Notes: a model not told the origin generated them from the letters alone. Counted from the first letter of the stretch, positions 44,197 through 53,814 are shown. The stretch is 64,000 nucleotides of DNA from JACMLD01 sp039919885 (GCA_039919885.1 JBDSEV010000064.1:32641-96640), one strand, 5' to 3'. Made by a program: numbers and translations.

Positions 44197-44832
44197 ATGG
44201 CAAAAAGTAAGAAACCTAAACATATCGCAATTGCCGGCAATATCGGCGCTGGCAAAACCACACTAACAGAGCTGTTGAGCAAACATTATAAATGGATTCC
44301 ACAGTTTGAAGATGTTGATCACAATCCTTACCTGAATGATTTTTATGAAGATATGCCCCGCTGGAGTTTCAACCTCCAAATCTATTTTCTAAACAACCGG
44401 CTAAACCAATTACTGGATATTCACCGGGGTACCGAGACCGTTATACAGGACAGAACGATTTTTGAAGATGCGAATATATTTGCGCCCAACCTGCACGAAA
44501 TGGGCCTGATGAGCAAACGCGATTTTGATAATTACTATGGTTTTTTTCAAACATTAAAAACCATGGTGCAGCCGCCGGATATGCTTATTTACCTGAAAGG
44601 CTCCGTACCCACCCTGGTTGGCCAGATACAAAAACGCGGAAGGGAATACGAAGAGAATATACGGCTGGATTACCTGAAACGCCTGAATGATTATTACAAC
44701 AAATGGATAGAAAGCTACAAAGAAGGCGCCCTGCTGATTATTGATATCGATAAAAACAAATTTGCAGAAAACGAAGAGCACATGGGCGAAATCATCCGAA
44801 AAGTGGATGCACAGCTGTATGGGCTGTTCTAG
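44197..44832 (+). CDS. Deoxynucleoside kinase
   Basis: A 211-residue enzyme of the dNK/dGK-dCK family. The P-loop is GNIGAGKTT (about 14-22), the substrate-binding DRT motif with adjacent Glu-Asp is in QDRTIFEDANIF, and the LID-region arginines lie in QKRGREYEENI. It phosphorylates deoxynucleosides (deoxyadenosine and deoxyguanosine, or pyrimidines) to their monophosphates for salvage, in the cytoplasm. Which nucleoside is preferred cannot be read from the sequence. Co-directional with trpS. Confidence 0.92.
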   Translation: MAKSKKPKHIAIAGNIGAGKTTLTELLSKHYKWIPQFEDVDHNPYLNDFYEDMPRWSFNLQIYFLNNRLNQLLDIHRGTETVIQDRTIFEDANIFAPNLHEMGLMSKRDFDNYYGFFQTLKTMVQPPDMLIYLKGSVPTLVGQIQKRGREYEENIRLDYLKRLNDYYNKWIESYKEGALLIIDIDKNKFAENEEHMGEIIRKVDAQLYGLF

Positions 44833-44871
44833 CACGGCGAGCGCTGTTTAAAAAAAAAGCAAATTTCATCA

Positions 44872-45411
44872 TTACCGGTATCCTGCAAAATCCGCTAGCT
44901 TATACAATTCCCTGTTTATTTTTTCCGTCCAGGCTGCTTGCTGGTCTTTGTCGCGACTAAAATCCGAATCACTATCGTATTCGTTTTGCATGTCTGCCAG
45001 TTCCTTCATGATTTTATTATACATGGCAGGCACTTCCTTCTGGGCTTTTGCCGGGTTAAAGGAATACGCTTTTAAAGTCTTATTGAGCTTTCTTGCATTA
45101 ATTTCTGCAATATCAAAATGCCCCTGCTCATGTGCCAGGATATAGTCCGTTTTAACCCTTCCCCAGGAACTATTCTTTTCAAACACGCAGCCGATGTTAT
45201 AACTGAATCCTTTATCAGAATCATACGTGTAGCGGAAGGTTATCTTGGAACTGGTAAGTGCTGCGTTGGTTGCGTTTTCGTCGGGACTGCTTCTGAAATC
45301 CGCCCAGGTTAATTTGCGTGCAGCGAGCCACGGAATGCTGTTATCATCTTTTTGTATCGAAAAGCTACTGGTGGAAAACAATAGGAGGATTGCTATTAAT
45401 TTAAAAATCAT
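44872..45411 (-). CDS. DUF922 secreted protein with HExxH-like metal motif
   Basis: A 179-residue exported protein with signal peptide MIFKLIAILLLFSTSSFS. The domain is DUF922-like: WADFRSSPDENATNAALTSS, then the HExxH motif in LAHEQGHFDIAEI near residues 96-103. This suggests a zinc-dependent peptidase or an inactive relative, probably periplasmic. The motif HEQGH is intact, but the third zinc ligand cannot be identified with confidence. Convergent with the deoxynucleoside kinase gene. The substrate is unknown. Confidence 0.82.
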   Translation of the reverse strand: MIFKLIAILLLFSTSSFSIQKDDNSIPWLAARKLTWADFRSSPDENATNAALTSSKITFRYTYDSDKGFSYNIGCVFEKNSSWGRVKTDYILAHEQGHFDIAEINARKLNKTLKAYSFNPAKAQKEVPAMYNKIMKELADMQNEYDSDSDFSRDKDQQAAWTEKINRELYKLADFAGYR

Positions 45412-45542
45412 TAGGTGAATTTAAAATTAATAACGTCAAATCTGGGAAACTGATACTAAATGAATTCTTAAAATTGCTGGTGGATGGTGCTGGCAAACAG
45501 CAGTGGATGGGCGCTGCGGGGAACGGCCCTGTTTAACGTTCC

Positions 45543-46025
45543 TTATCTAACTTTTTTTAATAATAGCACATAGCCGCAAAGCCCTTTCTTTTTTTGTTTA
45601 TTCACCTGTACCGGTTTTATAAGATGGTATTCTGTAAACTGGGAAACGTATGGATAACTGATGATGTTGCCGTCTACATCACCCCACTGGTGTCTTTTGT
45701 AGACTACTTGCTTTTCATTCCAGTCGTACATACGCACCTCATATAGTCTTGATGAAGGATCGCCAATAAAAATAAACTGGTAGAAGGCGCCTTGCGTAAG
45801 CGGGAGTACGATGGGCAGTTCGTATTCACTTTCCATTTTAACAGAAGCTTCACGTACCACTTCATACCCCTGGCTGCTGAATAATTGTTTTACGCTATCG
45901 ATTTGAACTTTGTAGGATTCGTTCATGCAGGTTTCCAGTCGAATTACATCTTCCTGGGCTGCAGCTGCAAATGAAGAAAGAACAACGGCGAAGAGGAAAC
46001 TGATTTTTATCAGGTAGCCTTTCAT
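45543..46025 (-). CDS. Secreted protein of unknown function
   Basis: A 160-residue protein with a clear signal peptide ending in AAAAQ (about 1-24). The mature part is beta-rich, with a segment FIFIGDPSSRLYEVRMYDWNE (given in part) and a C-terminal basic stretch KKKGLCGYVLLLKKVR. I recognise no family motif. It could be a periplasmic or surface protein. It is supported by the signal peptide, a clean ATG and coding-like composition; the neighbour on each side is more than 100 bases away. Confidence 0.7.
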   Translation of the reverse strand: MKGYLIKISFLFAVVLSSFAAAAQEDVIRLETCMNESYKVQIDSVKQLFSSQGYEVVREASVKMESEYELPIVLPLTQGAFYQFIFIGDPSSRLYEVRMYDWNEKQVVYKRHQWGDVDGNIISYPYVSQFTEYHLIKPVQVNKQKKKGLCGYVLLLKKVR

Positions 46026-46264
46026 AAGTAACGGGTTTTAACAGGATGACGGATTATCTTACTGCTAATATAATGCATGATTTTTAGTAATGCAAAGCCC
46101 ATTCCAGAATTTTCGACGAAAGCCTTCTACAGCGGCATGAACGCCAAAACTGGTACATGCTTCCGACTACGACAAACAATGGTAGTATTTAGTATTCCAA
46201 TAATGGGAACCAAATTAATCATTAAGTCTTTATCAAACAGGATTGCAAAAGTGACGGAGCAACG

Positions 46265-48922
46265 CTAACGAATCAATACCATGCTGCCTTTCTTGTTAAT
46301 TGCCCTGCCTGTATAATCGTGCCCCTGCACCACCCACACATAGGTGCCGGACGCCTGGGCTTTGCCACCGTAAGTGCCGTTCCACCCGCTGCCATCACTG
46401 CTGCTAAATACCATTAAACCCCAGCGGTTGTAGACGCGGAAATAATCTATCCTGGCAATGCCAACCGGGATGGGCCTGAAAAGCGTATTCTGTACGCCGC
46501 CTGGCGTAAACGCATTGGGAACGAAGATGTCCGGACTGGTTTTGAATACCTTCACCCGGATGGTGTCAATTGCGAAACAGTCTTCGGCGGTGTACACTTT
46601 TACCGCGTAGGAATAAACGCCGCTGGTGGCAAACAAAGCCGTGGGCGATTGGATATCATTCCTGTTCAGGTAGGTAGCCGGTGTCCACAGGTACAAAGGC
46701 GCACCGGTAGCCGTTAGTTTGAGTGGTTGATTGACAGTAACGGACGTATCCTTTCCTGCGTTCGCAATAATGGGTGGCCGAACGGTAACCATCACGGTAT
46801 CAAATTTTGGTTTAGGGCAACCGACTACATCATAGGCTGCCAGGACATAGGAAGTACTTGATACCGGATGTGCCAGGGGAGAGAGGCTACCGGTATTGAT
46901 CAGGCTAAATACCGGCGACCATGTAAATGAGGAGCCGGTAATGGTTGCGTGGAGTTGGGCCGTGTCGCGAAAGCAAATGATTTGATCGGGTCCTGCATCT
47001 GATTTCGGATAAGGTACCGTGCGGATGGTTACATCATCTGCCAAACTGCATTTGCCAATGCTGCCCACCAAATGATACACGGTGGTGGCAGTGGGTGTAA
47101 CCAGCGGATTTTTCACTGCCGGGTTGCTAAACGTACCAGCAGGCGACCAGGCATAAGCCAGTGCATTGGTAGCGGGATGCAGCACAATTGCATCGGTAAG
47201 ACAAATGGTACTGTCTGGCCCGGCATCCAGCGTTACGTGGTCAACTACCCTTACCGTTATGGTATCCGTATTCACACAGCCGTTTTCGTTTAGGCGTACC
47301 TGGTACAACGTGGTGCTGGTAGGAAACACCAGCGGTGTAGCCGTATTTTCATTGACGATCCGGGTAACCGGCGTCCAGGAAAAACTGCCCGTGCCACTGG
47401 CTTGCAGCATCAGCGTATCCTGTATAGGAAGGTTGCTGCAGATGAGCGTGTCTTTAAAAGGCAGCACGATCACCGGTTTGTCTTTTACTTCAAATGGTAG
47501 GTAAACCGTATCAATACAACCTTTGTTACTCTGCACAATCAGTTCGGCGGTCTTTGTGCCAATGGTACTGAACTGCCATTGCTGGGCGGGTAAACTGGCA
47601 AGCGAGGTATCCTCCAATGTAGTTTCATCGCCAAAATTCCATCGCCAATTGTTCACTACCCCGTAACTCGTTTTGGTGGTGTCTGTAAATTGCAGGGGCG
47701 AGAGCAGGCAGGAACCCGATACCTTAAAACCGGGATAAAAGCCAGGATACACTTTTGCGAGGGTGAAGGCAGAGTCTGTACACTGGCCAGCCAGGATTAC
47801 TTTGAGACGGATGTTATAAGTTCCCGTATCAGCAAACTGGTGTTGTACCAAACCGATAGGGTCAAGCGAGGTATCCGATTTTGAACCGTCGCCGTATGTC
47901 CAAATAAAAACAGTACCGGCGGGATTGAATTGTTCGTTTTTAAATGATACAAGGAAATCGTCACAATAGTCGTAATCGGGTTTCAGGAATGCTTTCAGGG
48001 GGTTACAGTCTGAGATTTTCAGGTGAATGTCTTTGCGGTGCACATTAATTAATACACCATTGCGGTACTCGTATATACACCCCGTTACTACATACTGCGC
48101 CACCGTCTCCGGGGCAATACCCGAAATGATACCTGTTGTAGGATCAATGACTGCTTTTAACCCAAGCGGGCTGGACCCGCTATACGGACTTTTATAAGGC
48201 AAAGAACGATAAGGTGGGGGCGCAGAGGGGTTGGGCGATACGCAAGTGAAGCAGGAGGGGGGATTGGCCTGGTTGCCGCCGCCGTTATAGGCGTCGCATA
48301 AACTATACACCAGCGAATCTGCGTCCGGGTCTGTAGCAGAAAAATCATACGAAAAACCCGAACCTGCACAAATGGCCACTGCATCGTTGCCGGCAATTAC
48401 CGGGCTTGAATTATGCGCCGGCAGCGGCAATACATTGCTACCGGGTATATCGCAGGAATAGGTAGCCCCGTAATCATTGCTCCGGCCGGCAACGTTTTCA
48501 ATGCCCTCGAGCCGGCAGCAGCGTTGGTAAGCTACCGTATAACCACCTGTATTATCGGGCAGATCAACCGTGGTTTCAAAATATTTTAATTTGTAACAAA
48601 TATCCAGCGGTGGATTGGTGATACAGGGATTGGACGCAGGGTCATAGGTAATTATTTGTTCGCTGGTGAGGCTCACGAGCGGATTGGCAAATTGAATATT
48701 GCCAGAGCGGTCAAAGATGGTAAAAGGGGCAGTGGTTTCGTTTTGGCCGGGCGAATTAGCGCTGCAATCAATGTACATTTTCAACCGCAACAGGTATTTG
48801 GATGAATTGGCGGCTGACCCGGGCCCGAGGTATTTATAGGACAGTTCTCCTCCCCGTATATGATTGCCATACACGTGTACCAAACAAAAAATTGCGATTC
48901 CTGCTGCCAATAACTTTTTCAT
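46265..48922 (-). CDS. PKD/Ig-like secreted protein with type B T9SS sorting domain
   Basis: An 885-residue exported protein, last of a three-gene leftward operon. A signal peptide (about 1-19) is followed by an N-terminal domain seen in many gliding-associated proteins (about 20-310, starting NHIRGGELSYKYLG, with several cysteines). Two PKD-like domains (near 330-480) come next, then Ig-like domains with the DAGPDSTIC/DAGPDQIIC repeat pattern (near 495-795), and a type B C-terminal domain (from FVPNAFTPGG, last ~85 residues) ending GSMVLIR. In the sorting domain the usual NGDG is replaced by GGVQ. It should be secreted by the T9SS and held on the surface. Confidence 0.87.
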   Translation of the reverse strand: MKKLLAAGIAIFCLVHVYGNHIRGGELSYKYLGPGSAANSSKYLLRLKMYIDCSANSPGQNETTAPFTIFDRSGNIQFANPLVSLTSEQIITYDPASNPCITNPPLDICYKLKYFETTVDLPDNTGGYTVAYQRCCRLEGIENVAGRSNDYGATYSCDIPGSNVLPLPAHNSSPVIAGNDAVAICAGSGFSYDFSATDPDADSLVYSLCDAYNGGGNQANPPSCFTCVSPNPSAPPPYRSLPYKSPYSGSSPLGLKAVIDPTTGIISGIAPETVAQYVVTGCIYEYRNGVLINVHRKDIHLKISDCNPLKAFLKPDYDYCDDFLVSFKNEQFNPAGTVFIWTYGDGSKSDTSLDPIGLVQHQFADTGTYNIRLKVILAGQCTDSAFTLAKVYPGFYPGFKVSGSCLLSPLQFTDTTKTSYGVVNNWRWNFGDETTLEDTSLASLPAQQWQFSTIGTKTAELIVQSNKGCIDTVYLPFEVKDKPVIVLPFKDTLICSNLPIQDTLMLQASGTGSFSWTPVTRIVNENTATPLVFPTSTTLYQVRLNENGCVNTDTITVRVVDHVTLDAGPDSTICLTDAIVLHPATNALAYAWSPAGTFSNPAVKNPLVTPTATTVYHLVGSIGKCSLADDVTIRTVPYPKSDAGPDQIICFRDTAQLHATITGSSFTWSPVFSLINTGSLSPLAHPVSSTSYVLAAYDVVGCPKPKFDTVMVTVRPPIIANAGKDTSVTVNQPLKLTATGAPLYLWTPATYLNRNDIQSPTALFATSGVYSYAVKVYTAEDCFAIDTIRVKVFKTSPDIFVPNAFTPGGVQNTLFRPIPVGIARIDYFRVYNRWGLMVFSSSDGSGWNGTYGGKAQASGTYVWVVQGHDYTGRAINKKGSMVLIR

Positions 48923-48929
48923 TCACTTG

Positions 48930-49769
48930 TCAATGCAGGTTAGACTGTTGCACATGCTTCAAAAACAACAACAGGGCCTGGCTGCTTTTTTCTTTTTCTT
49001 CCCACATACCCATATGGGCCGAATCTTCCAGGATTTCAATGGTTGATAGTTGCGGGATATGGCATTGCTGCATGCTGTCAGTAAACGGTATTGCTTTGTC
49101 TTGTTTACCGATAATAAAAAGGATTGGATTGTTAAAGGATGCTAAAAGGGCAGTACGATCTGGACGGTTTATCATGGCTTCGTAGTAAGCAACGAGTGCC
49201 ATCGGTTCTAAATGACTGTAACGGTCTATCATATCCTCCACAACCATACTGTTTTTTATACGATATGCTTCCGTAAAAAGGTTGGGTGCGGACTGTTTTA
49301 TGAAGGCATGCGTACCATGCGACAGAATAAAATCAATACTTTTCCTGCGGGACTTTTTCTTTTCTTCATTGTCAGCAAATGCGGATGAATGGAAAAGACC
49401 AAACCCTGCGATGAGATTTGGGTGTTTTTCAACAAGCGCCAGGGTGATATAACCGCCCATGCTGTGCCCAATAATTATTACGCTGCCCGGTGCCTTTCCC
49501 GCAATTTCGGTTGATTGAAGTTCCTGGTCTATGATCTGTTTAACACAATCGGCCAGTCCTTCAATGCTCATATCATCCGCTATGGCAGACTTTCCGCTGC
49601 CGGGCAAATCGGGCACAATCAATAAAAAATGTTTTGACAATTCATCGAGCTGGTATTTCCATACAGCACTGTCTTCCGCAAACCCATGGATCAACACAAC
49701 GGGAAAACCCGTGCCGGCCGTTGAATAAAAAACCTCCTTGTTTTTTATCGTGATGCTTTTCTGCGTCAT
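48930..49769 (-). CDS. Alpha/beta-fold hydrolase
   Basis: A 279-residue cytoplasmic hydrolase. The oxyanion strand is VVLIHGFAED, the nucleophile is Ser103 in IIGHSMGGY, and the catalytic His is in SAHMGMWEE near residue 255. Esterase, lipase, peptidase or C-C hydrolase activity are all possible. Its ATG overlaps the stop codon of the upstream Lnb-like gene (ATGA at 49766-49769), so translation is probably coupled. Seven bases separate its stop from the next gene, which encodes a T9SS-sorted protein. Confidence 0.87.
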   Translation of the reverse strand: MTQKSITIKNKEVFYSTAGTGFPVVLIHGFAEDSAVWKYQLDELSKHFLLIVPDLPGSGKSAIADDMSIEGLADCVKQIIDQELQSTEIAGKAPGSVIIIGHSMGGYITLALVEKHPNLIAGFGLFHSSAFADNEEKKKSRRKSIDFILSHGTHAFIKQSAPNLFTEAYRIKNSMVVEDMIDRYSHLEPMALVAYYEAMINRPDRTALLASFNNPILFIIGKQDKAIPFTDSMQQCHIPQLSTIEILEDSAHMGMWEEKEKSSQALLLFLKHVQQSNLH

Positions 49770-50926
49770 GCTTTCCTTATTTTATTAAACCGCACAATAC
49801 TTCGGAACAATACAATGGCAACAATCAGCAATATGCTGTTGTTCATTTCTTGTGGCAGCCATTTCCAGGCCAGTAACAATACTGCGCTGGCAATAGCCGT
49901 GAATAACCAATAGTTTTTAACCCAGTTTTTTTGTTTATTCACTGCAAACGCAATGATTATATGCGTGGGAAGTGCCCACGCAAGATTAAAATTATTTCTG
50001 CAAACATTGTCTATCCTGAATATCCAGAGAACAAGCATCAGCAAGCCGAGCAGGCCAATCAGCAGGAAAAATAAACTATCCAGTACAACGAGTGCTTTAG
50101 CAGCGGTGTTGTTTTTTGCAAATGATAACGCGACCATAACAACCAGCACCATAGAAAATAAAAATACAGGGGTAAAAAAACTTCCCTGCGCTGGTTGGCC
50201 GTTGGCGAGTAATACAGTTGTTTCAGCTGCAAGCGGTAAATGGTTTACTGATGCATTGTCCACGCCTTTCATCAGGAAGTCGGGCAGAAACATTGCCTGC
50301 TGGTTATTCATTATTTCGTCCAGGTGATTGCCCAGCAAAACGTCTATCGCAAACTTGTTCCATGCCTGGCCGCTACTGGTCATAAAGCTGTGGATTAGCT
50401 GGCGATAGGTGCTGATGCCCGGGCGGGGACGAATATCACCGAATTGTGGTGTTGAATGCAGGTTGTTCAGGATAATGTCCCTGGCACGTGTGGTACAGTT
50501 GTCAGCGTAAAAATGATATGCGTAAAATTTATTCTCCTCTTTTGTGTTGGTCCAGAGTGCGCTCTGGAGTTTTATTTTTTCGGCGCAATCGAGTTGCAGC
50601 ACCTGTTCGGTAACACTGCGTTTAAAGTACCTGTACTCCGCCATAAAGTCGCTGAATGTATACGGCGATACGGAATACATCATCATGCCTCTTGTAAATT
50701 TTAGATAGAACAGCGGGTCACTGTCATCAAAAGTACCATAGTTAAAAACCACATCTGTCTGCAGTGCGGAATCGATGACCCGGACGCCGGTATGTCCCCA
50801 TATGGAGTACAGGTCTTCTCCTGGTCCGCAGGTAAGCAAACTAATGCGGAGGCGGCAGGTATCCGACTGGGCGACCGCAGCGAGTGAAAGAAAAATATAG
50901 AAAAATAGCGCCGGTAATTTTTTCAA
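49766..50926 (-). CDS. DUF4105/Lnb-like lipoprotein N-acyltransferase
   Basis: A 386-residue membrane protein. A signal sequence (about 1-20) is followed by a periplasmic DUF4105 domain with a candidate catalytic His45 in WGHTGVRV and Cys144 in YADNCTTRARD, then several membrane helices from about residue 248 to 386. The DUF4105/Lnb family includes the lipoprotein N-acyltransferase described in Bacteroides, so the likely role is to acylate the amino terminus of mature lipoproteins at the inner membrane. The only usable start is TTG at 50926; an in-frame TAA lies two codons upstream. First gene of an operon with the hydrolase and a PKD protein. Confidence 0.78.
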   Translation of the reverse strand: MKKLPALFFYIFLSLAAVAQSDTCRLRISLLTCGPGEDLYSIWGHTGVRVIDSALQTDVVFNYGTFDDSDPLFYLKFTRGMMMYSVSPYTFSDFMAEYRYFKRSVTEQVLQLDCAEKIKLQSALWTNTKEENKFYAYHFYADNCTTRARDIILNNLHSTPQFGDIRPRPGISTYRQLIHSFMTSSGQAWNKFAIDVLLGNHLDEIMNNQQAMFLPDFLMKGVDNASVNHLPLAAETTVLLANGQPAQGSFFTPVFLFSMVLVVMVALSFAKNNTAAKALVVLDSLFFLLIGLLGLLMLVLWIFRIDNVCRNNFNLAWALPTHIIIAFAVNKQKNWVKNYWLFTAIASAVLLLAWKWLPQEMNNSILLIVAIVLFRSIVRFNKIRKA

Positions 50927-51078
50927 TGATTAAATTTTGCAACAAGTTCGTGAAAATTACCATAGCGGCAACCAGGAGATGACAGGTACAAAAGCCGACC
51001 CAATGTTGGTTTACCTTAAGTTGTCATAAACGGAAAGATTACCCTTCATGTTAAAGCCATTAACATAGTACTTCGCAA

Positions 51079-52581
51079 CTACTTCCGTGAGTAATTAGGG
51101 GCCTCTTTTGTAATTTCAATATCGTGTGCATGGCTTTCTTTCATGCCCGCATTGGTGATTTGGATGAACTGTGCATCGCTTTTAAGTTTGGCCAGATCGC
51201 CGGCGCCACAATAGCCCATGCCCGCACGCAGTCCGCCGGTATATTGCTGCACCACTTCACTCAGGCTTCCTTTGTAAGCTACCCGTCCTTCAATCCCTTC
51301 GGGCACCAGTTTCTTCAGGTCATCTTCCACATCCTGGAAATACCTATCACTGCTTCCCTCAGCCATGGCACCTATAGAACCCATGCCGCGGTATTCTTTA
51401 AATTTTCTTCCTTCGTAGATGATTGTTTCTCCCGGGCTTTCCTGCACTCCGGCAAAAACACTGCCCATCATTACCGTATCCGCACCGGCAGCGAGCGCTT
51501 TTACCATATCGCCGGTATAACGGATACCACCATCCGCAATTAACGGAACACCCAATGATTTAAGTGCCGAATATGCTTCCATAATAGCTGTAATCTGCGG
51601 TACGCCTGCACCCGCTACAATACGGGTAGTGCAGATAGAACCCGGCCCGATACCGATTTTTACCGCATCGGCGCCGGCCTGCGCCAGTGCTTTTGCGCCT
51701 GCTGCAGTGGCTACATTACCTGCTATTACCTGTAAGTTTTTAAAATTCTTTTTTACGCTTTTCAAGGCATCAATCACACCCTTGCTGTGTCCGTGTGCGC
51801 TGTCCAGGCATACCACATCTACGCCAATCTGCTGTAATGCGGCAGCGCGTGCTAACATGTCGGCTGTAATTCCAAGTGCGGCGCCCACCAGCAAACGTCC
51901 AAATCCGTCTTTGGCTGCATTGGGAAAACTGCTGAGTTGCATCATATCCCGGTACGTAATAAGGCCCACCAGCGTATTGTCTTTTTTTACGACAGGAAGT
52001 TTTTCTATTTTATAAGAACGCAGTATTTTCTCTGCCTTTTTTAGATCGGTTCCTTCGGGTGCAGTAATTAAATTTTCTTTGGTCATCACTTCCTGCACCT
52101 TGCGTTTTTTGTCTGTTTCAAAACGCAGATCGCGGTTGGTAAGAATACCCACCAGCTTATGGGCACCATCTACGATCGGAATACCGCCAATCCGGTTTTC
52201 TTTCATTAGCTGCAATGCATCCCCGATGGTAGCATCAATGCTGAGGGTTATGGGGTCCATGATCATCGCACTTTCGCTGCGCTTAACCTTACGAACCTGT
52301 TCTGCCTGTTGTTCAATGGTCATGTTTTTATGAAGAATGCCGATACCGCCTTCGCGCGCCAGGGCGATGGCCAGGTTGGCTTCCGTTACCGTATCCATAG
52401 CGGAAGACAACATGGGAATATTGAGGGAAATCGCTTTTGTGAGTTTTGTCTTGATATTTACTTCCCGGGGAAGTACCTGCGAGTAAGCGGGCAGGAGCAG
52501 TACATCGTCGAACGTTAAACCTTCACCAAAAAATTTTTTACTGAAATCCGACTTACTTGTGGGTTTATTTAGTGTTGCCAT
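51079..52581 (-). CDS. guaB: Inosine-5'-monophosphate dehydrogenase
   Basis: A 500-residue IMPDH. The ATG at 52581 is chosen because it fits the usual N-terminus (FGEGLTFDDVLLLP follows) and leaves the perfect -7 promoter element just upstream. Two CBS domains (about 95-220, with motifs GGIPIVDGAHKLVGILTNRD and KLPVVKKDNTLVGLITYRD given in part) regulate the enzyme. The catalytic Cys is in GPGSICTTR, and the flap has MGSIGAM. It oxidises IMP to XMP with NAD+, the committed step to GTP. Confidence 0.97.
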   Translation of the reverse strand: MATLNKPTSKSDFSKKFFGEGLTFDDVLLLPAYSQVLPREVNIKTKLTKAISLNIPMLSSAMDTVTEANLAIALAREGGIGILHKNMTIEQQAEQVRKVKRSESAMIMDPITLSIDATIGDALQLMKENRIGGIPIVDGAHKLVGILTNRDLRFETDKKRKVQEVMTKENLITAPEGTDLKKAEKILRSYKIEKLPVVKKDNTLVGLITYRDMMQLSSFPNAAKDGFGRLLVGAALGITADMLARAAALQQIGVDVVCLDSAHGHSKGVIDALKSVKKNFKNLQVIAGNVATAAGAKALAQAGADAVKIGIGPGSICTTRIVAGAGVPQITAIMEAYSALKSLGVPLIADGGIRYTGDMVKALAAGADTVMMGSVFAGVQESPGETIIYEGRKFKEYRGMGSIGAMAEGSSDRYFQDVEDDLKKLVPEGIEGRVAYKGSLSEVVQQYTGGLRAGMGYCGAGDLAKLKSDAQFIQITNAGMKESHAHDIEITKEAPNYSRK

Positions 52582-52584
52582 GGG

Positions 52585-52617
52585 CAAAGATAGTGCAGCG
52601 GATAAATTCGTTCCAAA
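52585..52617 (-). promoter_or_regulatory. Candidate guaB promoter
   Basis: Reading leftward, TTTG (52614-52617), 21 bases, then a perfect TATCTTTG (52585-52592). The guaB ATG begins 3 bases later, which implies a leaderless or near-leaderless mRNA. Confidence 0.55.
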
Positions 52618-52710
52618 ACTTTTTATACATTCATAAAACCCGGGCCCCGACTGCATTTGAGCCAGATGTATGATTACGGTGCATGAAATTCATGCAAGTA
52701 CCCGTTACTG

Positions 52711-53814
52711 TTAGAGCAGCCTGTACAATTTTCCAGGCAATGAAAGCACCACGTTTTGAAGTTCCAGGTTTAAGATGGCAGCCGCTACCGTGCTGCTGTT
52801 GAGGTTGCTTTTTGCACGCAGTTCATCGATCGGCACCAGCTCTTTTTCTTTCAGCAGGTCAACAATCAACTTTTCCTCTGTACTCAGCGTGATAAATAAC
52901 TCTTTCTGCTGTTTTTTGGGTGCAGTTTTTTTGTCCGACCATCCCAGGATATCGATAATATCCTGGGCACCGGTCAGCAGAATGGCTTTGTTGTTTTTAA
53001 CCAGGTAGTTACAGCCGGCACTTTTATTATCGGTGGTTCTGCCGGGAAAGGCAAATACATCCCTGTTGTATCCGTTGGCCAGTTCCGCAGTGATCATGCT
53101 TCCTCCTTTTAGATCGGTTTCTACCACCACTACGGCATCACTCATGCCGGCAACAATGCGGTTCCGGGATGGAAAATTATGTTTGTCCGGTTTTGTTCTA
53201 CTCATGAATTCTGTGAGCACACTTCCGTTTTCTTTTAGGATGTCTTTTGCAAGCACGGTATGCTCCGCAGGATAGATTTTGTCGAGTCCGTGCGCCACCA
53301 CTGCTACCGTAGGCACTGCGTGTTTGAGGGCAGCTTTGTGTGCAACGGCATCAATGCCCAATGCAAGTCCGCTGATGATCAGTACCTGGGCTTCTTTTAA
53401 GTCTGCTACCAGTTTTTCTGTGAGGTGTTTTCCATATTCGGTTTTGCTGCGGGTGCCTACAATGGCAACTGTTTTAGCAGCGTTAAAGTTGGTATTGCCG
53501 CGGTAGTAGAGCAGGGTGGGGGGATCGTAACAATTCAATAACCTGCGGGGATAGGCAGGGTCCGTCAAAAAAAGCGGTATTATTTTGTATTTGTCGATAA
53601 ATGCCAATTCCTCTTCCGCTCTTTTGTAGCCTGTAAATTCTTTTATGTTACGGGCTCTTATACCGCCGATGCCTTCCAATGCTTCCAGCGATGATTTTTT
53701 TGCTTTAAAAATGGAGGACGGATCACCAAAATGATCGATGAGAATTTTGGCCTGTACCGGGCCGATATTGGGCACGAGGGTTAGCGCTACCTGGTGCAGT
53801 AGGTTAGTATTCAT
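52711..53814 (-). CDS. dprA: DNA processing protein DprA
   Basis: A 367-residue DprA/Smf protein. It has an N-terminal helix-hairpin-helix-like region (about 1-65), the Rossmann-like domain with GTRSKTEYG, SGLALGIDAVAHKAAL, PSRNRIVAGM and GGSMITAELA, and a C-terminal winged-helix domain (about 305-367) that ends in LPGKLYRLL. It loads RecA onto incoming single-stranded DNA during natural transformation. No other competence gene is close. Length and all motifs agree with the family. Confidence 0.95.
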   Translation of the reverse strand: MNTNLLHQVALTLVPNIGPVQAKILIDHFGDPSSIFKAKKSSLEALEGIGGIRARNIKEFTGYKRAEEELAFIDKYKIIPLFLTDPAYPRRLLNCYDPPTLLYYRGNTNFNAAKTVAIVGTRSKTEYGKHLTEKLVADLKEAQVLIISGLALGIDAVAHKAALKHAVPTVAVVAHGLDKIYPAEHTVLAKDILKENGSVLTEFMSRTKPDKHNFPSRNRIVAGMSDAVVVVETDLKGGSMITAELANGYNRDVFAFPGRTTDNKSAGCNYLVKNNKAILLTGAQDIIDILGWSDKKTAPKKQQKELFITLSTEEKLIVDLLKEKELVPIDELRAKSNLNSSTVAAAILNLELQNVVLSLPGKLYRLL

